64,000 nucleotides of DNA from Intestinibacter bartlettii (GCA_025148965.1 CP102273.1:558001-622000); one strand, 5' to 3'; counted from the first letter of the stretch, positions 1 to 16,180 are shown. Program-made: numbers and translations. The notes: generated by a model from the sequence alone, not told the origin.

Positions 1-485
1 GGTTAATGCTTTTATATTTTGTTGCATTAAAGCTAAGTCTTTTACCTGTAGTTTCGATAGGTGGGGGAATAAAAAGTATGATTTTACCCGCAATAACTTT
101 AGCGTTTGCAATGGCAGCTAAATATACAAGACAAGTTCGTACAGCAGTATTAGAAGAATTAAATAAAGATTATGTTATAGGTGCAAAAGCTAGAGGTTTA
201 AGTTATGGAAAAATACTTTTAAGACATGTATTTCCAAACTCTTTATTACCATTAATAACATTACTAGGTTTATCTTTGGGTTCATTATTAGGTGGTACAG
301 CGGTTGTAGAAGTTATATTCTCTTATCCAGGGCTTGGAAATTTAGCAGTTACATCAATTACTGCTTATGATTATCCAGTAATTCAAGCTTATGTACTTTG
401 GATAGCACTTATTTATATGATTATAAATCTAATAGTGGATCTTTCGTATACTTTAGTAGATCCAAAAGTAAGAGAGAGAGGTTAG
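1..485 (+). CDS. ABC transporter permease, DppB/NikB class (5'-truncated by window edge)
   Basis: C-terminal half of an inner-membrane permease for peptide- or nickel-type ABC import. The reading frame is open to the left edge, so the true start lies outside the window. Visible are several hydrophobic membrane segments and the cytoplasmic EAA loop (Y-V-I-G-A-K-A-R-G-L-S-Y-G-K) that docks the ATPase, followed by the family-typical ending with F-S-Y-P-G-L-G. The next permease starts 2 nt after its stop codon, which shows a tight operon. Family assignment is firm; the substrate cannot be read from this gene. Confidence 0.93.
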   Translation, partial: LMLLYFVALKLSLLPVVSIGGGIKSMILPAITLAFAMAAKYTRQVRTAVLEELNKDYVIGAKARGLSYGKILLRHVFPNSLLPLITLLGLSLGSLLGGTAVVEVIFSYPGLGNLAVTSITAYDYPVIQAYVLWIALIYMIINLIVDLSYTLVDPKVRERG

Positions 486-487
486 TG

Positions 488-1336
488 ATGAAAAATATTA
501 AAACATTTATAAAGAAGAATAAATTATTTTCAGCACTTATCGTAATGGCAATAATTATAGCACTTGTAGCAATATTTGCTCCAGCTTTAGCACCATATAG
601 TCCTTATGATGCGGAATTAAGTAATGCTTTCCAAGCTCCAAGTTCAGAACATTTATTTGGAACAGATAAATTAGGAAGAGATGTTTTATCTCGTGTAATT
701 TATGGGACAAGAATATCTTTAAGTGCATCTTTAATATTAGTAGTACTTATATTTTTAATTGGGACTATTGCAGGTATTTTGGCAGGCTATTTCGGTGGAA
801 TTGTAAATGCTGTAATAATGAGAATTTCAGATATGATGATTTCATTCCCAGGTATGGTATTAGCTATTGCAATGGCTGGTATTATGGGGGCAAGTGTAAA
901 AAATGCAGTAATAGCAATTATGCTTGTAAGTTGGACAAAGTATGCTAGATTAGCAAGAAGTTTAGTTTTAAAAATATGTGAAGAAGATTATATCCATGCA
1001 GCAAGAGTTACAGGATGTAAAACAATAACTATTATAACTAAATATCTTTTACCAAATATATTACCTACATTAGTGATAACAGCAACAACTGATATAGGAA
1101 CAATGATATTAGAACTTGCAGGGCTTTCATTCTTAGGATTTGGGGCACAATCACCTGCAGCAGAATGGGGACTTATGTTAAATGAAGGACGTGCTTATTT
1201 ATTAAACTGTCCATGGTTAATGGTATTCCCAGGGCTGGCAATATGTATAGTAGTAATTGTATTTAATCTTATAGGGGACAATTTAAGAGATATATTAGAC
1301 GTTAGACAAGAAACTAGCGAAACTAAAGTTAGTTAA
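488..1336 (+). CDS. ABC transporter permease, DppC/NikC class
   Basis: Second permease of the same importer, 282 aa. The ATG at 488 is chosen because it sits 2 nt after the upstream stop and begins a normal DppC N-terminus (a short basic tail, then a membrane helix and A-P-Y-S-P-Y-D). Upstream in-frame codons only overlap the preceding gene. The EAA loop reads E-E-D-Y-I-H-A-A-R-V-T-G. It would pair with the truncated upstream permease to form the membrane channel driven by the two ATPases encoded downstream. Confidence 0.95.
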   Translation: MKNIKTFIKKNKLFSALIVMAIIIALVAIFAPALAPYSPYDAELSNAFQAPSSEHLFGTDKLGRDVLSRVIYGTRISLSASLILVVLIFLIGTIAGILAGYFGGIVNAVIMRISDMMISFPGMVLAIAMAGIMGASVKNAVIAIMLVSWTKYARLARSLVLKICEEDYIHAARVTGCKTITIITKYLLPNILPTLVITATTDIGTMILELAGLSFLGFGAQSPAAEWGLMLNEGRAYLLNCPWLMVFPGLAICIVVIVFNLIGDNLRDILDVRQETSETKVS

Positions 1337-1387
1337 TAATTTAAACTTAATCAAAGATAAAAAGAAAAATATTAGGGAGGTATTTTG

Positions 1388-2995
1388 ATGAAAGTTTTCA
1401 AAAGAATAAAAAAAGTAATGGTTGCAACATTAATTGCAGCAATGACATTAGGAGCGGTTACAGGATGTAGTTCGTCATCAAATGGATCATCAAATGGTGG
1501 TGGAGATAGTAAAACATTAAACTTTGGATGTACAAACTTTTCAGACTCGCTAGACCCATCATCAATAGTTAATGCAGCTTGGTGTGTAAGTAGATATGGT
1601 ATAGGTGAATGCTTATATAGATTCGACCAACAAATGCAACCACAACCTTATCTAGCAGATTCAGTTAAATCAAATGACGATAATACTGAATGGACATTCC
1701 ATATAAGAGATGGAGTAAAATTCTCAAATGGTAAAGAATTAACACCATCAGCAGTTAAAAAATCTATAGAATATACTTTTAAACAAGAAGAAGACGGAAA
1801 AGGAACTGCACATCCATCTCAATTCTTAAAATATGACTCAATAGAAGCTGACGATGAAAGTGGTAATTTAACAATAAAAACAAGCCAAGCATATGCAGAT
1901 TTAAGTGCTGTTTTAGCAAATCCATTATTCGTAATAGTAGATGTTGATGCAGATACTGATATGGCAGACCAACCAATAGGTACTGGACCATATGCTGTTG
2001 TTAAGAAAAATGAAGGTACTTCTATAGAAATGGAAGCTAATGAACATTACTGGAATGGTGACGTACCATACGAAAAATTAAATGTTATATTTATAAAAGA
2101 TGCTACTTCTAAATACATGGCTCTTGAAAATGGTGATGTTGATGTTATAGAAAACGTATCAAATATAAGTGACTTAGAAAATGTAAAAAAATCTGACAAA
2201 TACAATGTATCAGAAGTTGTTGGTGGTAGAACAGGTTTCGCATACATAAATCAAGACAAAGACAGAGCTCTTGCTAATGATGATTTAAGAAAAGCAGTTC
2301 TTATGTCTGTAGATGATGAAACATTATGTAATACTACAGTTGGTGGAATGTATGAAGCAGGTATATCTGTATTACCATCAAGTTTAGATTATGGATATGA
2401 TAAATTAAAAGATGCTACTCCATATGATGTAGAAAAAGCTAAAAAAATATTAGATGATGCTGGTATAGTTGACTCTGATGGAGACGGATATAGAGAATTT
2501 GATGGAGACGGAAAAAATATAGAATTATCATTCTTAACTTATGATAGTAGATGCTTAAAAGAATTCTCTGAAGGTACTGCTGCTAATATAGAAAAAATCG
2601 GAATAAAAGTTAACGTACAAGAAACTGATGCAGATACTGAATGGAACAAACTTACTGCAGGTGAATATGATTTATTATCAACTAACTGGTTAACAGTTCA
2701 AGTTGGGGATCCAATTGGATACATGGAAAACTGGTATAGTAAATCAAAAGCTAACTACTGTTCATATAAAAATGAAAAATACGATAAATTATATGAAGAA
2801 TTATTAGTTGAAACTGATCAAGATAAAATAAAAGAATTAGTACAAGAAATGCAACAAATATTAGTTGATGATGGTGCTGCTTTAATACATGGTTACTATA
2901 AAGGAAACATCTGCAGTACAAAAGCAGTTGAAGGAGCTAACGTTTATACAGCTGACTATTATTGGATAAGTACAGCTATAAAACCAGCTGAATAA
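1388..2995 (+). CDS. Extracellular solute-binding lipoprotein, family 5 (peptide/nickel)
   Basis: 535-aa substrate-binding protein of the SBP family 5 (OppA/DppA/NikA) fold. It starts with a basic n-region, a hydrophobic stretch and a lipobox ending A-V-T-G-C, so it should be lipid-anchored outside the membrane. A Ser/Gly linker follows. An acidic D-S-D-G-D-G-Y segment of the kind common in this family lies near residue 360. The ATG at 1388 is preferred over the adjacent TTG at 1385 because of the AGGGAGG ribosome binding site. Substrate is unresolved: dipeptide, oligopeptide or a nickel complex. Confidence 0.93.
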   Translation: MKVFKRIKKVMVATLIAAMTLGAVTGCSSSSNGSSNGGGDSKTLNFGCTNFSDSLDPSSIVNAAWCVSRYGIGECLYRFDQQMQPQPYLADSVKSNDDNTEWTFHIRDGVKFSNGKELTPSAVKKSIEYTFKQEEDGKGTAHPSQFLKYDSIEADDESGNLTIKTSQAYADLSAVLANPLFVIVDVDADTDMADQPIGTGPYAVVKKNEGTSIEMEANEHYWNGDVPYEKLNVIFIKDATSKYMALENGDVDVIENVSNISDLENVKKSDKYNVSEVVGGRTGFAYINQDKDRALANDDLRKAVLMSVDDETLCNTTVGGMYEAGISVLPSSLDYGYDKLKDATPYDVEKAKKILDDAGIVDSDGDGYREFDGDGKNIELSFLTYDSRCLKEFSEGTAANIEKIGIKVNVQETDADTEWNKLTAGEYDLLSTNWLTVQVGDPIGYMENWYSKSKANYCSYKNEKYDKLYEELLVETDQDKIKELVQEMQQILVDDGAALIHGYYKGNICSTKAVEGANVYTADYYWISTAIKPAE

Positions 2996-3023
2996 TTTAA
3001 AATCTGGAGGAGATGATGGTCTT

Positions 3024-3809
3024 ATGTTAAAAATAGATAATATAACAGTTCAATATGGAAACAATAAACCCACAATTGAAGATTTTAATTTAGAGATTAG
3101 TTCTGGTGAAATAGTGGCTATAGTTGGAGAAAGTGGGAGTGGAAAAACAACAGTCATAAGATCAGTATTAGGTCTACTTCCAGGTCAAGGTAAGGTTACA
3201 AAAGGGGATATCGTCTTTGAAGGCGATTCCCTTCTAAAATACACAGACAAACAATGGAATCAATGCAGAGGAACTAAGATGTCTATGATTTTCCAAGATT
3301 GTGGTTCAATGATTAATCCTAATAGAAGAATAGGAAGTCAATTTGTAGAGTATATTAGAGTTCATGAAAATATGCCTAAAGATAAGGCAAAAGAAAAAGC
3401 TATTGAAATGCTTGATAGAATGAGATTACCGCAAGCAAAAGATATAATGAGAAAATATCCGTTCCAATTAAGTGGTGGCCAACGCCAAAGGGTAGGAATT
3501 GCTATGGCGATGACATTTCAACCAAAACTTTTAATAGCGGATGAACCTACAAGTGCACTTGATGTAACAACTCAATCACAAATTATAAAAGAGATGATGG
3601 AACTTAGAGATAAATACAACACATCTATTATGATAGTTACACATAATTTAGCAGTCGCATTATATATGGCTGATAAAATAATTGTAATGAAAGATGGAGA
3701 AGTTGTAGATAGAGGAAATAGAGACGAAATCTTAAATAATCCGAAAAGTGATTATACAAAACGATTATTAGCATCTGTTCCAACATGGAGGGAGGAACGT
3801 CATGCTTAA
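3024..3809 (+). CDS. ABC transporter ATPase, DppD/NikD class
   Basis: 261-aa nucleotide-binding subunit. Walker A is G-E-S-G-S-G-K-T at residues 35-42, the signature is L-S-G-G-Q-R-Q-R, and Walker B is L-L-I-A-D-E-P-T followed by the D-loop S-A-L-D. It is shorter than OppD/DppD (about 325-340 aa) and lacks their C-terminal Cys-bearing extension, resembling NikD in size. It overlaps the next ATPase gene by 8 nt, so the two are translationally coupled. It energises the permease pair upstream. Confidence 0.94.
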   Translation: MLKIDNITVQYGNNKPTIEDFNLEISSGEIVAIVGESGSGKTTVIRSVLGLLPGQGKVTKGDIVFEGDSLLKYTDKQWNQCRGTKMSMIFQDCGSMINPNRRIGSQFVEYIRVHENMPKDKAKEKAIEMLDRMRLPQAKDIMRKYPFQLSGGQRQRVGIAMAMTFQPKLLIADEPTSALDVTTQSQIIKEMMELRDKYNTSIMIVTHNLAVALYMADKIIVMKDGEVVDRGNRDEILNNPKSDYTKRLLASVPTWREERHA

Positions 3810-4767
3810 AACTAAAGATACTGTATTAGAAATTGATAATATTGTAAAAGAATTTCCAGTTGGAAAGAATGGCAAAATGACAGCATGTAATAAAGTATCA
3901 CTTTGCTTTGAAAAAGGAAAAACATTAGGTATTATAGGTGAAAGTGGATGCGGAAAAAGTACACTAATGAAAATTGTAATGCAATTAGAAAAGCCTACAT
4001 CAGGCCAAATACTTTACCACGGAGAAGATATTACAAAATTAAAAGGTGAAAAACTGCGCCAACATAGACGTAATATACAAATGGTTTTCCAAGATCCAAC
4101 AACAGCATTTAATCCTAAGATGAAAGTGAAAGATATTATATGTGAGCCACTTTTAAATTTTGGATTAATCAAAAAAGGCGAAAAAGAAGAAGTAGCTAAA
4201 AAATATTTAGAGATGGTTGAATTACCTGCAGAATTTATGGATAGATATCCTCATAACATGAGTGGTGGTCAACGTCAACGTATAGGAATAGCCAGAGCTT
4301 TAGTTTTAGATCCAGAAGTATTAATACTTGATGAATCTACTTCAGCACTAGATGTTTCTATACAAAAGAATATAATTGATTTAATTAATAAAATTCAAAA
4401 AGAAAGAAATCTAACTATAGGATTTGTATGCCATGATATAGCATTGGTTACAGAAACTAGTCACACTGTAGCAGTTATGTATTTAGGAAATATAGTTGAA
4501 ATATTACCTGGACACAAACTAAGCAAATTAGCTATGCATCCATACACAAAAGCATTGATGAGTGCAGTATTTGATTTAAATATGGACTTTTCTCAACCAA
4601 TAGAAGAAATAAATAACGATATATCTAATAAGATAGATAATATAAATGCATGTCCATTTAGAGATAGATGTGATTGTGCAATAGAACTTTGTAGCAGAAG
4701 AATGCCAGGATTAAAGAAAGTATCAGAAGGGCATTATGTAGCTTGTCACTTAGATTTTACTGTTTAA
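3802..4767 (+). CDS. ABC transporter ATPase, DppF/OppF class
   Basis: 321-aa second ATPase of the importer. Walker A is G-E-S-G-C-G-K-S-T, the signature is M-S-G-G-Q-R-Q-R, and Walker B reads V-L-I-L-D-E-S-T (DEST in place of the commoner DEPT). The C-terminus carries the oligopeptide-transporter extension with spaced cysteines (C-P-F-R-D-R-C, then C-A-I-E-L-C and a final A-C-H) that can hold an iron-sulfur cluster in relatives. It is the last gene of the operon and a strong terminator follows immediately. Confidence 0.94.
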   Translation: MLKTKDTVLEIDNIVKEFPVGKNGKMTACNKVSLCFEKGKTLGIIGESGCGKSTLMKIVMQLEKPTSGQILYHGEDITKLKGEKLRQHRRNIQMVFQDPTTAFNPKMKVKDIICEPLLNFGLIKKGEKEEVAKKYLEMVELPAEFMDRYPHNMSGGQRQRIGIARALVLDPEVLILDESTSALDVSIQKNIIDLINKIQKERNLTIGFVCHDIALVTETSHTVAVMYLGNIVEILPGHKLSKLAMHPYTKALMSAVFDLNMDFSQPIEEINNDISNKIDNINACPFRDRCDCAIELCSRRMPGLKKVSEGHYVACHLDFTV

Positions 4768-4809
4768 TATATAAAAAGGAGTCCGTTTCAAAGGACTCCT
4801 TTTTATATA
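4768..4809 (+). terminator. Intrinsic terminator of the ABC transporter operon
   Basis: A 17-bp perfect stem (TATATAAAAAGGAGTCC with its complement) surrounds an 8-nt loop, and the 3' arm ends in a T-rich stretch. The stop codon of the last ATPase gene overlaps the 5' edge. The symmetric A/T arms mean it could work in both directions, but the minus-strand gene downstream is over 70 nt away. Confidence 0.9.
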
Positions 4810-4885
4810 TTTTATATATTAAAAAAATTTATATCTTTAAATAATATTTAGGAATGAACTTTTTAATATAAGAAATTATAAATTT

Positions 4886-5533
4886 TTAAATTACATATAA
4901 AAGAACACATAAATATTGGCATAAACTACCTAACAATATAAATATGTGGAATATTTCATGGAATTCTAATTTTTTTAGTTTTAAAAATTTAGGTTTAGTT
5001 CCATAAATAATAGCACCAATAGTATAAAAAACACCACCGCCAACTAATAACATAAGCCCAACAGTAGAAAGAGATTTATATAGTGGTACAATTAAAAATA
5101 TAGCACCCCATCCCATAACTACATATATAAGGGTAGAAACCCAACGAGGACAGTTAAACCAAATTAATTTAAAAGATACTCCTAATACAGCAATTAATAT
5201 TTCTACTCCGAATAAAATCCATCCTTTAAAACCATTTAAAGATATTAAGCAGAAAGGGGCATAAGATCCAGCTATTAAGATAAAAATCATTGAATGGTCT
5301 AACTTTCTTAAAAACTTAATTGTATTTTCTTTAGCTATTACTAGATGATATGTAGCTGATGCTGAATACAGCAAAATTAAAGATATACCAAAGATGATTA
5401 CAGCTGTTAACGCTACAGGTGAAGGATTTTCTAATGTCGTTTTTATTACCAATATTAATAAACCAGCAAATGATAAAATAGCCCCAAATAAATGTGTAAA
5501 ACCGTTAATCGGTTCTCGAGTATATTTAGCCAT
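4886..5533 (-). CDS. Hemolysin III / PAQR-family membrane protein
   Basis: 215-aa integral membrane protein of the HlyIII (YqfA/TrhA) branch of the PAQR superfamily. Visible are about seven hydrophobic segments, the N-terminal E-P-I-N-G-F-T-H-L-F-G motif, a central S-A-T-Y-H segment and a C-terminal H-E-I-F-H pair; the conserved histidines, Ser and Asp (L-D-H-S) are the family's presumed zinc ligands. The second ATG (5533) is chosen because AGGAGGT lies directly against the first ATG at 5542 and 9 nt from the second. It is a monocistronic gene. Function is uncertain: relatives are linked to membrane homeostasis, and haemolysis is poorly supported. Confidence 0.9.
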   Translation of the reverse strand: MAKYTREPINGFTHLFGAILSFAGLLILVIKTTLENPSPVALTAVIIFGISLILLYSASATYHLVIAKENTIKFLRKLDHSMIFILIAGSYAPFCLISLNGFKGWILFGVEILIAVLGVSFKLIWFNCPRWVSTLIYVVMGWGAIFLIVPLYKSLSTVGLMLLVGGGVFYTIGAIIYGTKPKFLKLKKLEFHEIFHIFILLGSLCQYLCVLLYVI

Positions 5534-5683
5534 TATGTACATACCTCCTATTTTTTATTGAATACTACCTATAATTTATAAGTAAAATAGAGTAAATATA
5601 AAAAGTATTTCTTAATATAATTATATCTATATTATTAACTAATGTATGTATTAAACGTTAAAAAATAGCTATAATTAATAAGA

Positions 5684-5885
5684 TTGACAAAAATATAAAT
5701 TTATATTTAATAAAAAATAAAAAAAAATTAAAAAAAGTATTGACGGATATTTTTTTAGGTGATATAGTATTACTTGTCCTTGAGAGAGGGGCAAGAACTT
5801 AAAGAGTGAATAAATCGAAACTGATGAAAACTCAAAAAAGTTTTTGAAAAAAAGTGTTGACAAACAAAATTAAGTTTGTTAAACT
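5684..5885 (+). promoter_or_regulatory. Three tandem rRNA promoters
   Basis: Three sigma-A type promoters, each with a 17-nt spacer. P1 is TTGACA (5684-5689) with TTAATA (5707-5712). P2 is TTGACG (5740-5745) with TATAGT (5763-5768). P3 is TTGACA (5857-5862) with TAAACT (5880-5885). The leader after P3 (about 5886-6072) contains a boxA-like antitermination element at 5939-5951 (TGAACTTTGAAAA), echoed in the 16S-23S spacer near 7716. Upstream, 5534-5683 is AT-rich with nothing else recognisable. Confidence 0.85.
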
Positions 5886-6072
5886 AAAGAAGCTGAAGCA
5901 AGCGAAACAACTTAAAAAAGTTAAGCGAGTTAAGCAAATGAACTTTGAAAATTAAACAGTAGGTTAATTATAAAACTTTAATTCACACGAATTAAAACCA
6001 ACAACAAACCAAGCCAGATATTCAGATAATGATTAGTCTGAGCGGGAAACTTCATTAAGAAGTAAACTTTTA

Positions 6073-10737
<4,665 letters not shown>

Positions 10738-10832
10738 ATGAATATCATTCATTAAATGTTAGCAATTTTGAGGGTACTAATTGAATTATCAACTATAAGT
10801 TAGATAATAGAACTTAGTAAATCCAATAAAGA

Positions 10833-10954
<122 letters not shown>

Positions 10955-10990
10955 TCTTTTTAATTTTAAAAAGTAAACATAACATAAAGG

Positions 10991-11039
10991 AAAATCCATT
11001 TAAATTTTTACATCAATAAAAGTTTAAATGGATTTTTTT
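10991..11039 (+). terminator. rRNA operon terminator
   Basis: A 14-bp stem (AAAATCCATTTAAA, 10991-11004, with its complement at 11023-11036) closes an 18-nt loop and runs into seven T residues, about 37 nt after 5S. The 11040-11190 stretch that follows is AT-rich and holds only the uvrB promoter. Confidence 0.9.
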
Positions 11040-11193
11040 ATACAGCAAATTATAAGAATATAAAGCCTGAATCGTTATTTAGAAAGACTTAAAGTATTTT
11101 AATATATTTTAATATAGATGTATTTAAATAGTAATATTATGGGTAAAATATTGTTAGTTTAATATTATAGAGTTAGGATATATTAATATATTA

Positions 11194-11202
11194 TGGTATA
11201 AT
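11194..11202 (+). promoter_or_regulatory. Extended -10 promoter of uvrB
   Basis: TGGTATAAT is a perfect extended -10 element about 40 nt before the chosen uvrB start. Its last two bases overlap an upstream in-frame ATG at 11201, which therefore cannot be the translation start. No good -35 box or LexA-type operator is obvious by eye. Confidence 0.65.
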
Positions 11203-11242
11203 GGAAAAGGGAACTAATGTTCGAGAAAGGTTAGGTGATGTT

Positions 11243-13213
11243 ATGGATTTTAAAATAAAGTCAGATTTTAAGCCAACAGGGGACCAACCAGAGGCTATTA
11301 GAGAAATAGTAAATGCCATAAATCATGATGAAAAATTTTCAACTTTATTAGGGGTTACTGGTTCAGGAAAAACATTTACAATGGCAAATATAATACAAGA
11401 AGTTAAAAAGCCAACTCTTATTTTGGCACATAATAAGACTTTAGCAGCACAGCTTTATAGTGAATTTAAAGAATTTTTTCCAGATAATGCAGTAGAATAC
11501 TTTGTAAGTTACTATGATTATTATCAACCAGAGGCTTATGTAGCTCATAGTGATACATATATAGAAAAAGATGCAAGTATAAATGATGAAATAGATAAAC
11601 TACGCCACTCTGCTACAGCATCGATTTTAGAGAGAGAAGATACTATAATTGTATCATCAGTATCTTGTATATACGGTATAGGGGATCCAAAGGATTATAA
11701 GGATTTAATGTTATCTTTAAGAGAAGGTATGCAAGTTGATAGAGATGATGTAATTAAGAAGTTAATAGAGATACAATACGAAAGAAACGATATAAATTTT
11801 GTCAGAGGAACTTTCAGAGTAAGGGGAGATGTTGTTGAAATTTTCCCTGTAAGTAATGATGAAAGAGCTATTAGGGTAGAATTTTTCGGAGATGAAATAG
11901 ACAGAATAACGGAGATTGATTATGTAACAGGAAAAATAGTTGGGACAAGAAAGTATACAGCTATATTCCCGGCATCACATTATGTTACAACTCCAGAGAG
12001 AATAGAACAGGCTATAGATGCTATAGAAAAAGAATTAGCCCAAGTTATTCAAGAATTTAAAGATAATGATCAATTGCTTGAAGCACAGAGAATAGAGCAA
12101 AGAACAAAATACGATATAGAAATGCTTAGAGAAGTAGGATTCTGTCAAGGTATCGAAAATTATTCGAGACATATAACAGGTAGAAAGCCAGGCGAAAAAC
12201 CATACACACTTATGAACTTCTTTCCAGACGATTTCTTGTTGATAATAGACGAATCACACGTTACAATACCTCAAGTTAGGGGAATGTATGCAGGAGACCG
12301 TTCTAGAAAAAAATCATTAATAGATAATGGATTTAGACTTCCTTCTGCTTACGACAATAGACCTTTAAATTTTGAAGAATTTGAAGAAAATATAAATCAA
12401 GTTCTATTCGTTTCTGCTACTCCGGGACCGTATGAGATAGAACATTCAACTACAGTTGCGCAACAAATTATAAGACCTACAGGATTATTAGACCCTATTA
12501 TAGAAGTTCGACCAATAGTTAATCAAATAGATGATTTAGTTGGTGAAATAAATAAAGTAGTAGAAAGAAATGAGAGGGTTCTTGTTACAACACTTACTAA
12601 GAAGATGAGTGAAGATTTAACTAATTATTTAAAAGAAGTTGGGATAAAAGTAAAATATCTACATTCAGATATAGTGACTTTAGAAAGAACTGAAATAATA
12701 AGGGATTTAAGATTAGGTAAGTTTGATGTACTAGTCGGCATAAACTTATTAAGAGAAGGATTAGATATACCAGAGGTATCTTTAATTGCTATTTTAGATG
12801 CAGATAAAGAAGGTTTCCTACGTTCTGAAACTTCTTTAATACAAACTGTTGGACGTGCTGCCAGAAATGCGGAGGGACGCGTTATAATGTATGCTGATAA
12901 AATTACACGTTCAATGGCAGCAACAATTGAAGAGACTGCTAGAAGAAGACAAATACAATCACAATATAATGAAGAGCATGGTATAATTCCAAGAACAATC
13001 AAGAAAGATATTAGAGATAATATTGAAACTCTTAAATTAGCTGAAGAAGAGGAAATCTACGGAATTAGTGAAACTGATAATAAAGACGAGATAAAAGAAA
13101 ATATAGAAAAATTACAAGCTGAAATGATGGAAGCAGCGACTAATTTACAATTTGAAAGAGCAGCTCAATTAAGGGATAAGATAAAAGAATTAGAAGAAAA
13201 GTTACAAAAGTAA
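11243..13213 (+). CDS. uvrB: Excinuclease ABC subunit B
   Basis: 656-aa DNA damage-recognition helicase of nucleotide excision repair; it loads on DNA with UvrA and then recruits UvrC. Walker A is G-V-T-G-S-G-K-T at residues 37-44, the beta-hairpin ([10 protein letters not shown]) that clamps DNA lies near residue 95, the helicase box is I-I-D-E-S-H, and a C-terminal UVR domain ([11 protein letters not shown]) contacts UvrC. The ATG at 11243 is chosen because the upstream ATG lies inside the promoter and AGGTGAT precedes this one. uvrA follows 80 nt downstream. Confidence 0.97.
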   Translation: MDFKIKSDFKPTGDQPEAIREIVNAINHDEKFSTLLGVTGSGKTFTMANIIQEVKKPTLILAHNKTLAAQLYSEFKEFFPDNAVEYFVSYYDYYQPEAYVAHSDTYIEKDASINDEIDKLRHSATASILEREDTIIVSSVSCIYGIGDPKDYKDLMLSLREGMQVDRDDVIKKLIEIQYERNDINFVRGTFRVRGDVVEIFPVSNDERAIRVEFFGDEIDRITEIDYVTGKIVGTRKYTAIFPASHYVTTPERIEQAIDAIEKELAQVIQEFKDNDQLLEAQRIEQRTKYDIEMLREVGFCQGIENYSRHITGRKPGEKPYTLMNFFPDDFLLIIDESHVTIPQVRGMYAGDRSRKKSLIDNGFRLPSAYDNRPLNFEEFEENINQVLFVSATPGPYEIEHSTTVAQQIIRPTGLLDPIIEVRPIVNQIDDLVGEINKVVERNERVLVTTLTKKMSEDLTNYLKEVGIKVKYLHSDIVTLERTEIIRDLRLGKFDVLVGINLLREGLDIPEVSLIAILDADKEGFLRSETSLIQTVGRAARNAEGRVIMYADKITRSMAATIEETARRRQIQSQYNEEHGIIPRTIKKDIRDNIETLKLAEEEEIYGISETDNKDEIKENIEKLQAEMMEAATNLQFERAAQLRDKIKELEEKLQK

Positions 13214-13293
13214 AATAAGTTTAAAATACAAAGAGTGTTTAATAATAGAAAGATAAAGATGAACAATACCAAATAACAAGAAAGGAATTTAGA

Positions 13294-16119
13294 ATGGAAG
13301 ATAAAATAGTCATAAGAGGTGCTAAAGAAAACAATTTAAAAAATGTAGATTTAGTCATCCCTAGAAATAAATTTATAGTATTCACAGGACTATCAGGTTC
13401 AGGAAAATCTTCATTAGCATTTGATACAATCTATGCTGAAGGGCAGAGACGATATGTAGAAAGTCTTTCATCTTATGCTAGACAATTTTTAGGTCAAATG
13501 GAGAAACCTAATGTGGAATACATAGAAGGTCTTTCACCTGCTATATCGATAGACCAAAAGACAACTTCGAGAAATCCAAGGTCTACAGTAGGAACAGTAA
13601 CAGAGATATACGACTATTTGAGACTTTTATTTGCAAGAGTGGGAGATGTATATTGTCCTGTTTGTGGAAATAAAATAAGTCAGATGACTGTCCAAGAGAT
13701 TGTAGATAAAATATTAGAATTACCAGAAAGAACAAAGTTACAAATACTGTCTCCTATCGTTAGGGGTCAAAAAGGAACGCATAAAAAAACCCTTGAAGGA
13801 TTAAAAAAAGAAGGATTTGTAAGAGTTAGGGTAAATGGAGAAAATTACGAAGTTACAGATGAAATTGAACTAAGTAAGAATAAAAAACATAACATAGAAG
13901 TTGTTGTAGATAGAATAGTGGTGAAAGATGGTATCGAAGGAAGACTTTCTGATTCTATAGAAACAGCAATTAAATTATCTGATGGATTAGTTATTGCCCA
14001 AATTATAGATGGAGAAGAAATACTGTATTCAACTAAATTTGCATGTCCTGATCATGGAATAGGAATAGAAGAATTATCACCAAGAATGTTCTCATTTAAT
14101 GCTCCTTTTGGTGCATGTGATGAATGTAATGGATTAGGAGAACGTAGAAATGTAGATGAAGATTTAGTTATACCAAATAAAGATTTATCTATAAATCAAG
14201 GTGCAATTGCAGCGTGGGGTTCTGTTAGCAAGAGTAATGACACTTACTATAGCAAAATGGTAAGAAGCCTAGCTGAAATATATGGTGTATCACTAGATAC
14301 TCCATTTAAAGATTTACCAGAAGACTTTGTAGATGAGTTACTTTACGGAAGAAACAATACAATAGTAGAATTTGAATTTGATTCAAAATTCGGAGGAAGA
14401 AGAGAATATAGAGCGCCTTTTGAGGGTGTACTTGTTAACTTAGAAAGAAGATATAACGAAACTTCTTCTGAATATGCAAAGGATAAAATCGATGAATTTA
14501 TGGCGGAGACTCCTTGTCCAAAATGTAAAGGTCATAGATTGAAAAAGGAGGTTTTATCAGTTAAAGTCGGTGGAAAAAATATAATAGAAGTAACAGAACT
14601 TTCTATAAATGAATTAATCGATTTTATAAATAATTTAGAGTTAAGCGAAAAAAATCAATTTATTGCTCAGGAAATATTAAAAGAAATACGTGAAAGAGCA
14701 ACTTTCTTACGAAACGTAGGTCTTGAATATTTAAACTTAGCAAGAAAAGCTGGAACTCTATCTGGTGGAGAGGCACAACGTATAAGATTAGCAACTCAAA
14801 TAGGTTCTGCTTTAGTCGGTGTACTTTATGTACTTGATGAACCAAGTATTGGACTTCACCAAAGAGATAATGATAAGTTAATAGCATCATTACAAAACTT
14901 AACGAAAATAGGAAATACATTGATAGTTGTTGAACATGATGAAGATACTATGAGAGCAGCAGATTATATCGTAGATATAGGTCCTGGGGCAGGAGTGCAC
15001 GGTGGTGAAATAGTTGCTCAAGGTACATTTGAGGAAATAATCCAAAATCCAAATTCTATAACAGGTATGTATCTAAGTGGAAAGAAAACTATAGATGTAC
15101 CAGAAACAATTAGAGAAGGAAATGGAGAATTTATAGAAATAGTAAAAGCTAGTGAAAATAACCTTAAAAATTTAAATGTAAAAATACCTTTAGGAAAATT
15201 CGTATGTATAACTGGGGTTTCTGGTTCAGGAAAAAGTACACTTATAAATGAAATATTATACAAAAGTGTTGCTAACAAAGTAAATAGATCTAGAATGAAA
15301 CCAGGAAAGCATAAAGAAATAAAAGGTATAGAAAATATAGATAAAATAATAAATATAGACCAAAGTCCTATAGGTAGAACTCCTAGATCAAATCCAGCAA
15401 CATATACAGGAATATTCGATCATATAAGAGATTTATTTGCTATGACTAATGAAGCAAAGGCTAGAGGATATAAAAAAGGAAGATTCAGTTTCAATGTAAA
15501 AGGTGGAAGGTGCGAGGCTTGTAAAGGTGATGGAATAATCAAGATAGAAATGCACTTCCTACCAGATGTATACGTTCCTTGTGAAGTATGTAAAGGGGAA
15601 AGATACAACAGAGAAACTCTTCAGGTTAAATATAAAGATAAAACAATTTCTGATGTATTAGATATGAATGTAGAAGAAGCATTAGAATTCTTTGAAAATA
15701 TACCAACAATAAAAAGAAAATTAGAGACACTTATGGATGTTGGGCTTTCATATATAAAACTAGGTCAACCATCAACTCAATTATCAGGCGGTGAAGCACA
15801 AAGAATTAAATTAGCTACTGAATTGAGTAAAAGACCTACTGGAAAGACATTATATATTTTAGATGAACCTACAACAGGTTTACACATGGCAGATGTAGAC
15901 AAATTAATAGATGTTTTACAAAGATTAGCTGATACAGGCAATTCTATCGTAGTAATAGAGCATAATCTAGATGTTATCAAGAGTTGCGATTATATAATTG
16001 ATTTAGGACCAGAAGGTGGAGACAATGGAGGAACTATTGTTGCAACAGGAACGCCAAAAGAAGTTTCAAAAGTAGAAAAATCTTATACTGGACAATTCTT
16101 GAAGAAATATTTTGAATAA
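13294..16119 (+). CDS. uvrA: Excinuclease ABC subunit A
   Basis: 941-aa twin ABC ATPase that scans DNA for bulky lesions. It has two Walker A sites (G-L-S-G-S-G-K-S-S near residue 31 and G-V-S-G-S-G-K-S-T in the second half), two L-S-G-G-E-A-Q-R signatures, and CxxC zinc modules (C-P-V-C, C-D-E-C, C-P-K-C, C-E-A-C, C-E-V-C). Length is normal for the family. It is preceded by AAAGGA and lies between uvrB and uvrC, the usual clostridial arrangement. Confidence 0.98.
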   Translation: MEDKIVIRGAKENNLKNVDLVIPRNKFIVFTGLSGSGKSSLAFDTIYAEGQRRYVESLSSYARQFLGQMEKPNVEYIEGLSPAISIDQKTTSRNPRSTVGTVTEIYDYLRLLFARVGDVYCPVCGNKISQMTVQEIVDKILELPERTKLQILSPIVRGQKGTHKKTLEGLKKEGFVRVRVNGENYEVTDEIELSKNKKHNIEVVVDRIVVKDGIEGRLSDSIETAIKLSDGLVIAQIIDGEEILYSTKFACPDHGIGIEELSPRMFSFNAPFGACDECNGLGERRNVDEDLVIPNKDLSINQGAIAAWGSVSKSNDTYYSKMVRSLAEIYGVSLDTPFKDLPEDFVDELLYGRNNTIVEFEFDSKFGGRREYRAPFEGVLVNLERRYNETSSEYAKDKIDEFMAETPCPKCKGHRLKKEVLSVKVGGKNIIEVTELSINELIDFINNLELSEKNQFIAQEILKEIRERATFLRNVGLEYLNLARKAGTLSGGEAQRIRLATQIGSALVGVLYVLDEPSIGLHQRDNDKLIASLQNLTKIGNTLIVVEHDEDTMRAADYIVDIGPGAGVHGGEIVAQGTFEEIIQNPNSITGMYLSGKKTIDVPETIREGNGEFIEIVKASENNLKNLNVKIPLGKFVCITGVSGSGKSTLINEILYKSVANKVNRSRMKPGKHKEIKGIENIDKIINIDQSPIGRTPRSNPATYTGIFDHIRDLFAMTNEAKARGYKKGRFSFNVKGGRCEACKGDGIIKIEMHFLPDVYVPCEVCKGERYNRETLQVKYKDKTISDVLDMNVEEALEFFENIPTIKRKLETLMDVGLSYIKLGQPSTQLSGGEAQRIKLATELSKRPTGKTLYILDEPTTGLHMADVDKLIDVLQRLADTGNSIVVIEHNLDVIKSCDYIIDLGPEGGDNGGTIVATGTPKEVSKVEKSYTGQFLKKYFE

Positions 16120-16180
16120 TTTGGTATTACTATAAATAGTTTGTAATAAAATAAAAAAATATGATATGATTTAATAGATA

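Noticed and set aside
1-4767. Calling the ABC transporter a nickel importer because of nearby hydrogenases
   Set aside because: The hydrogenases here are [FeFe] type and need no nickel; the sequence motifs do not distinguish peptide from nickel substrates.
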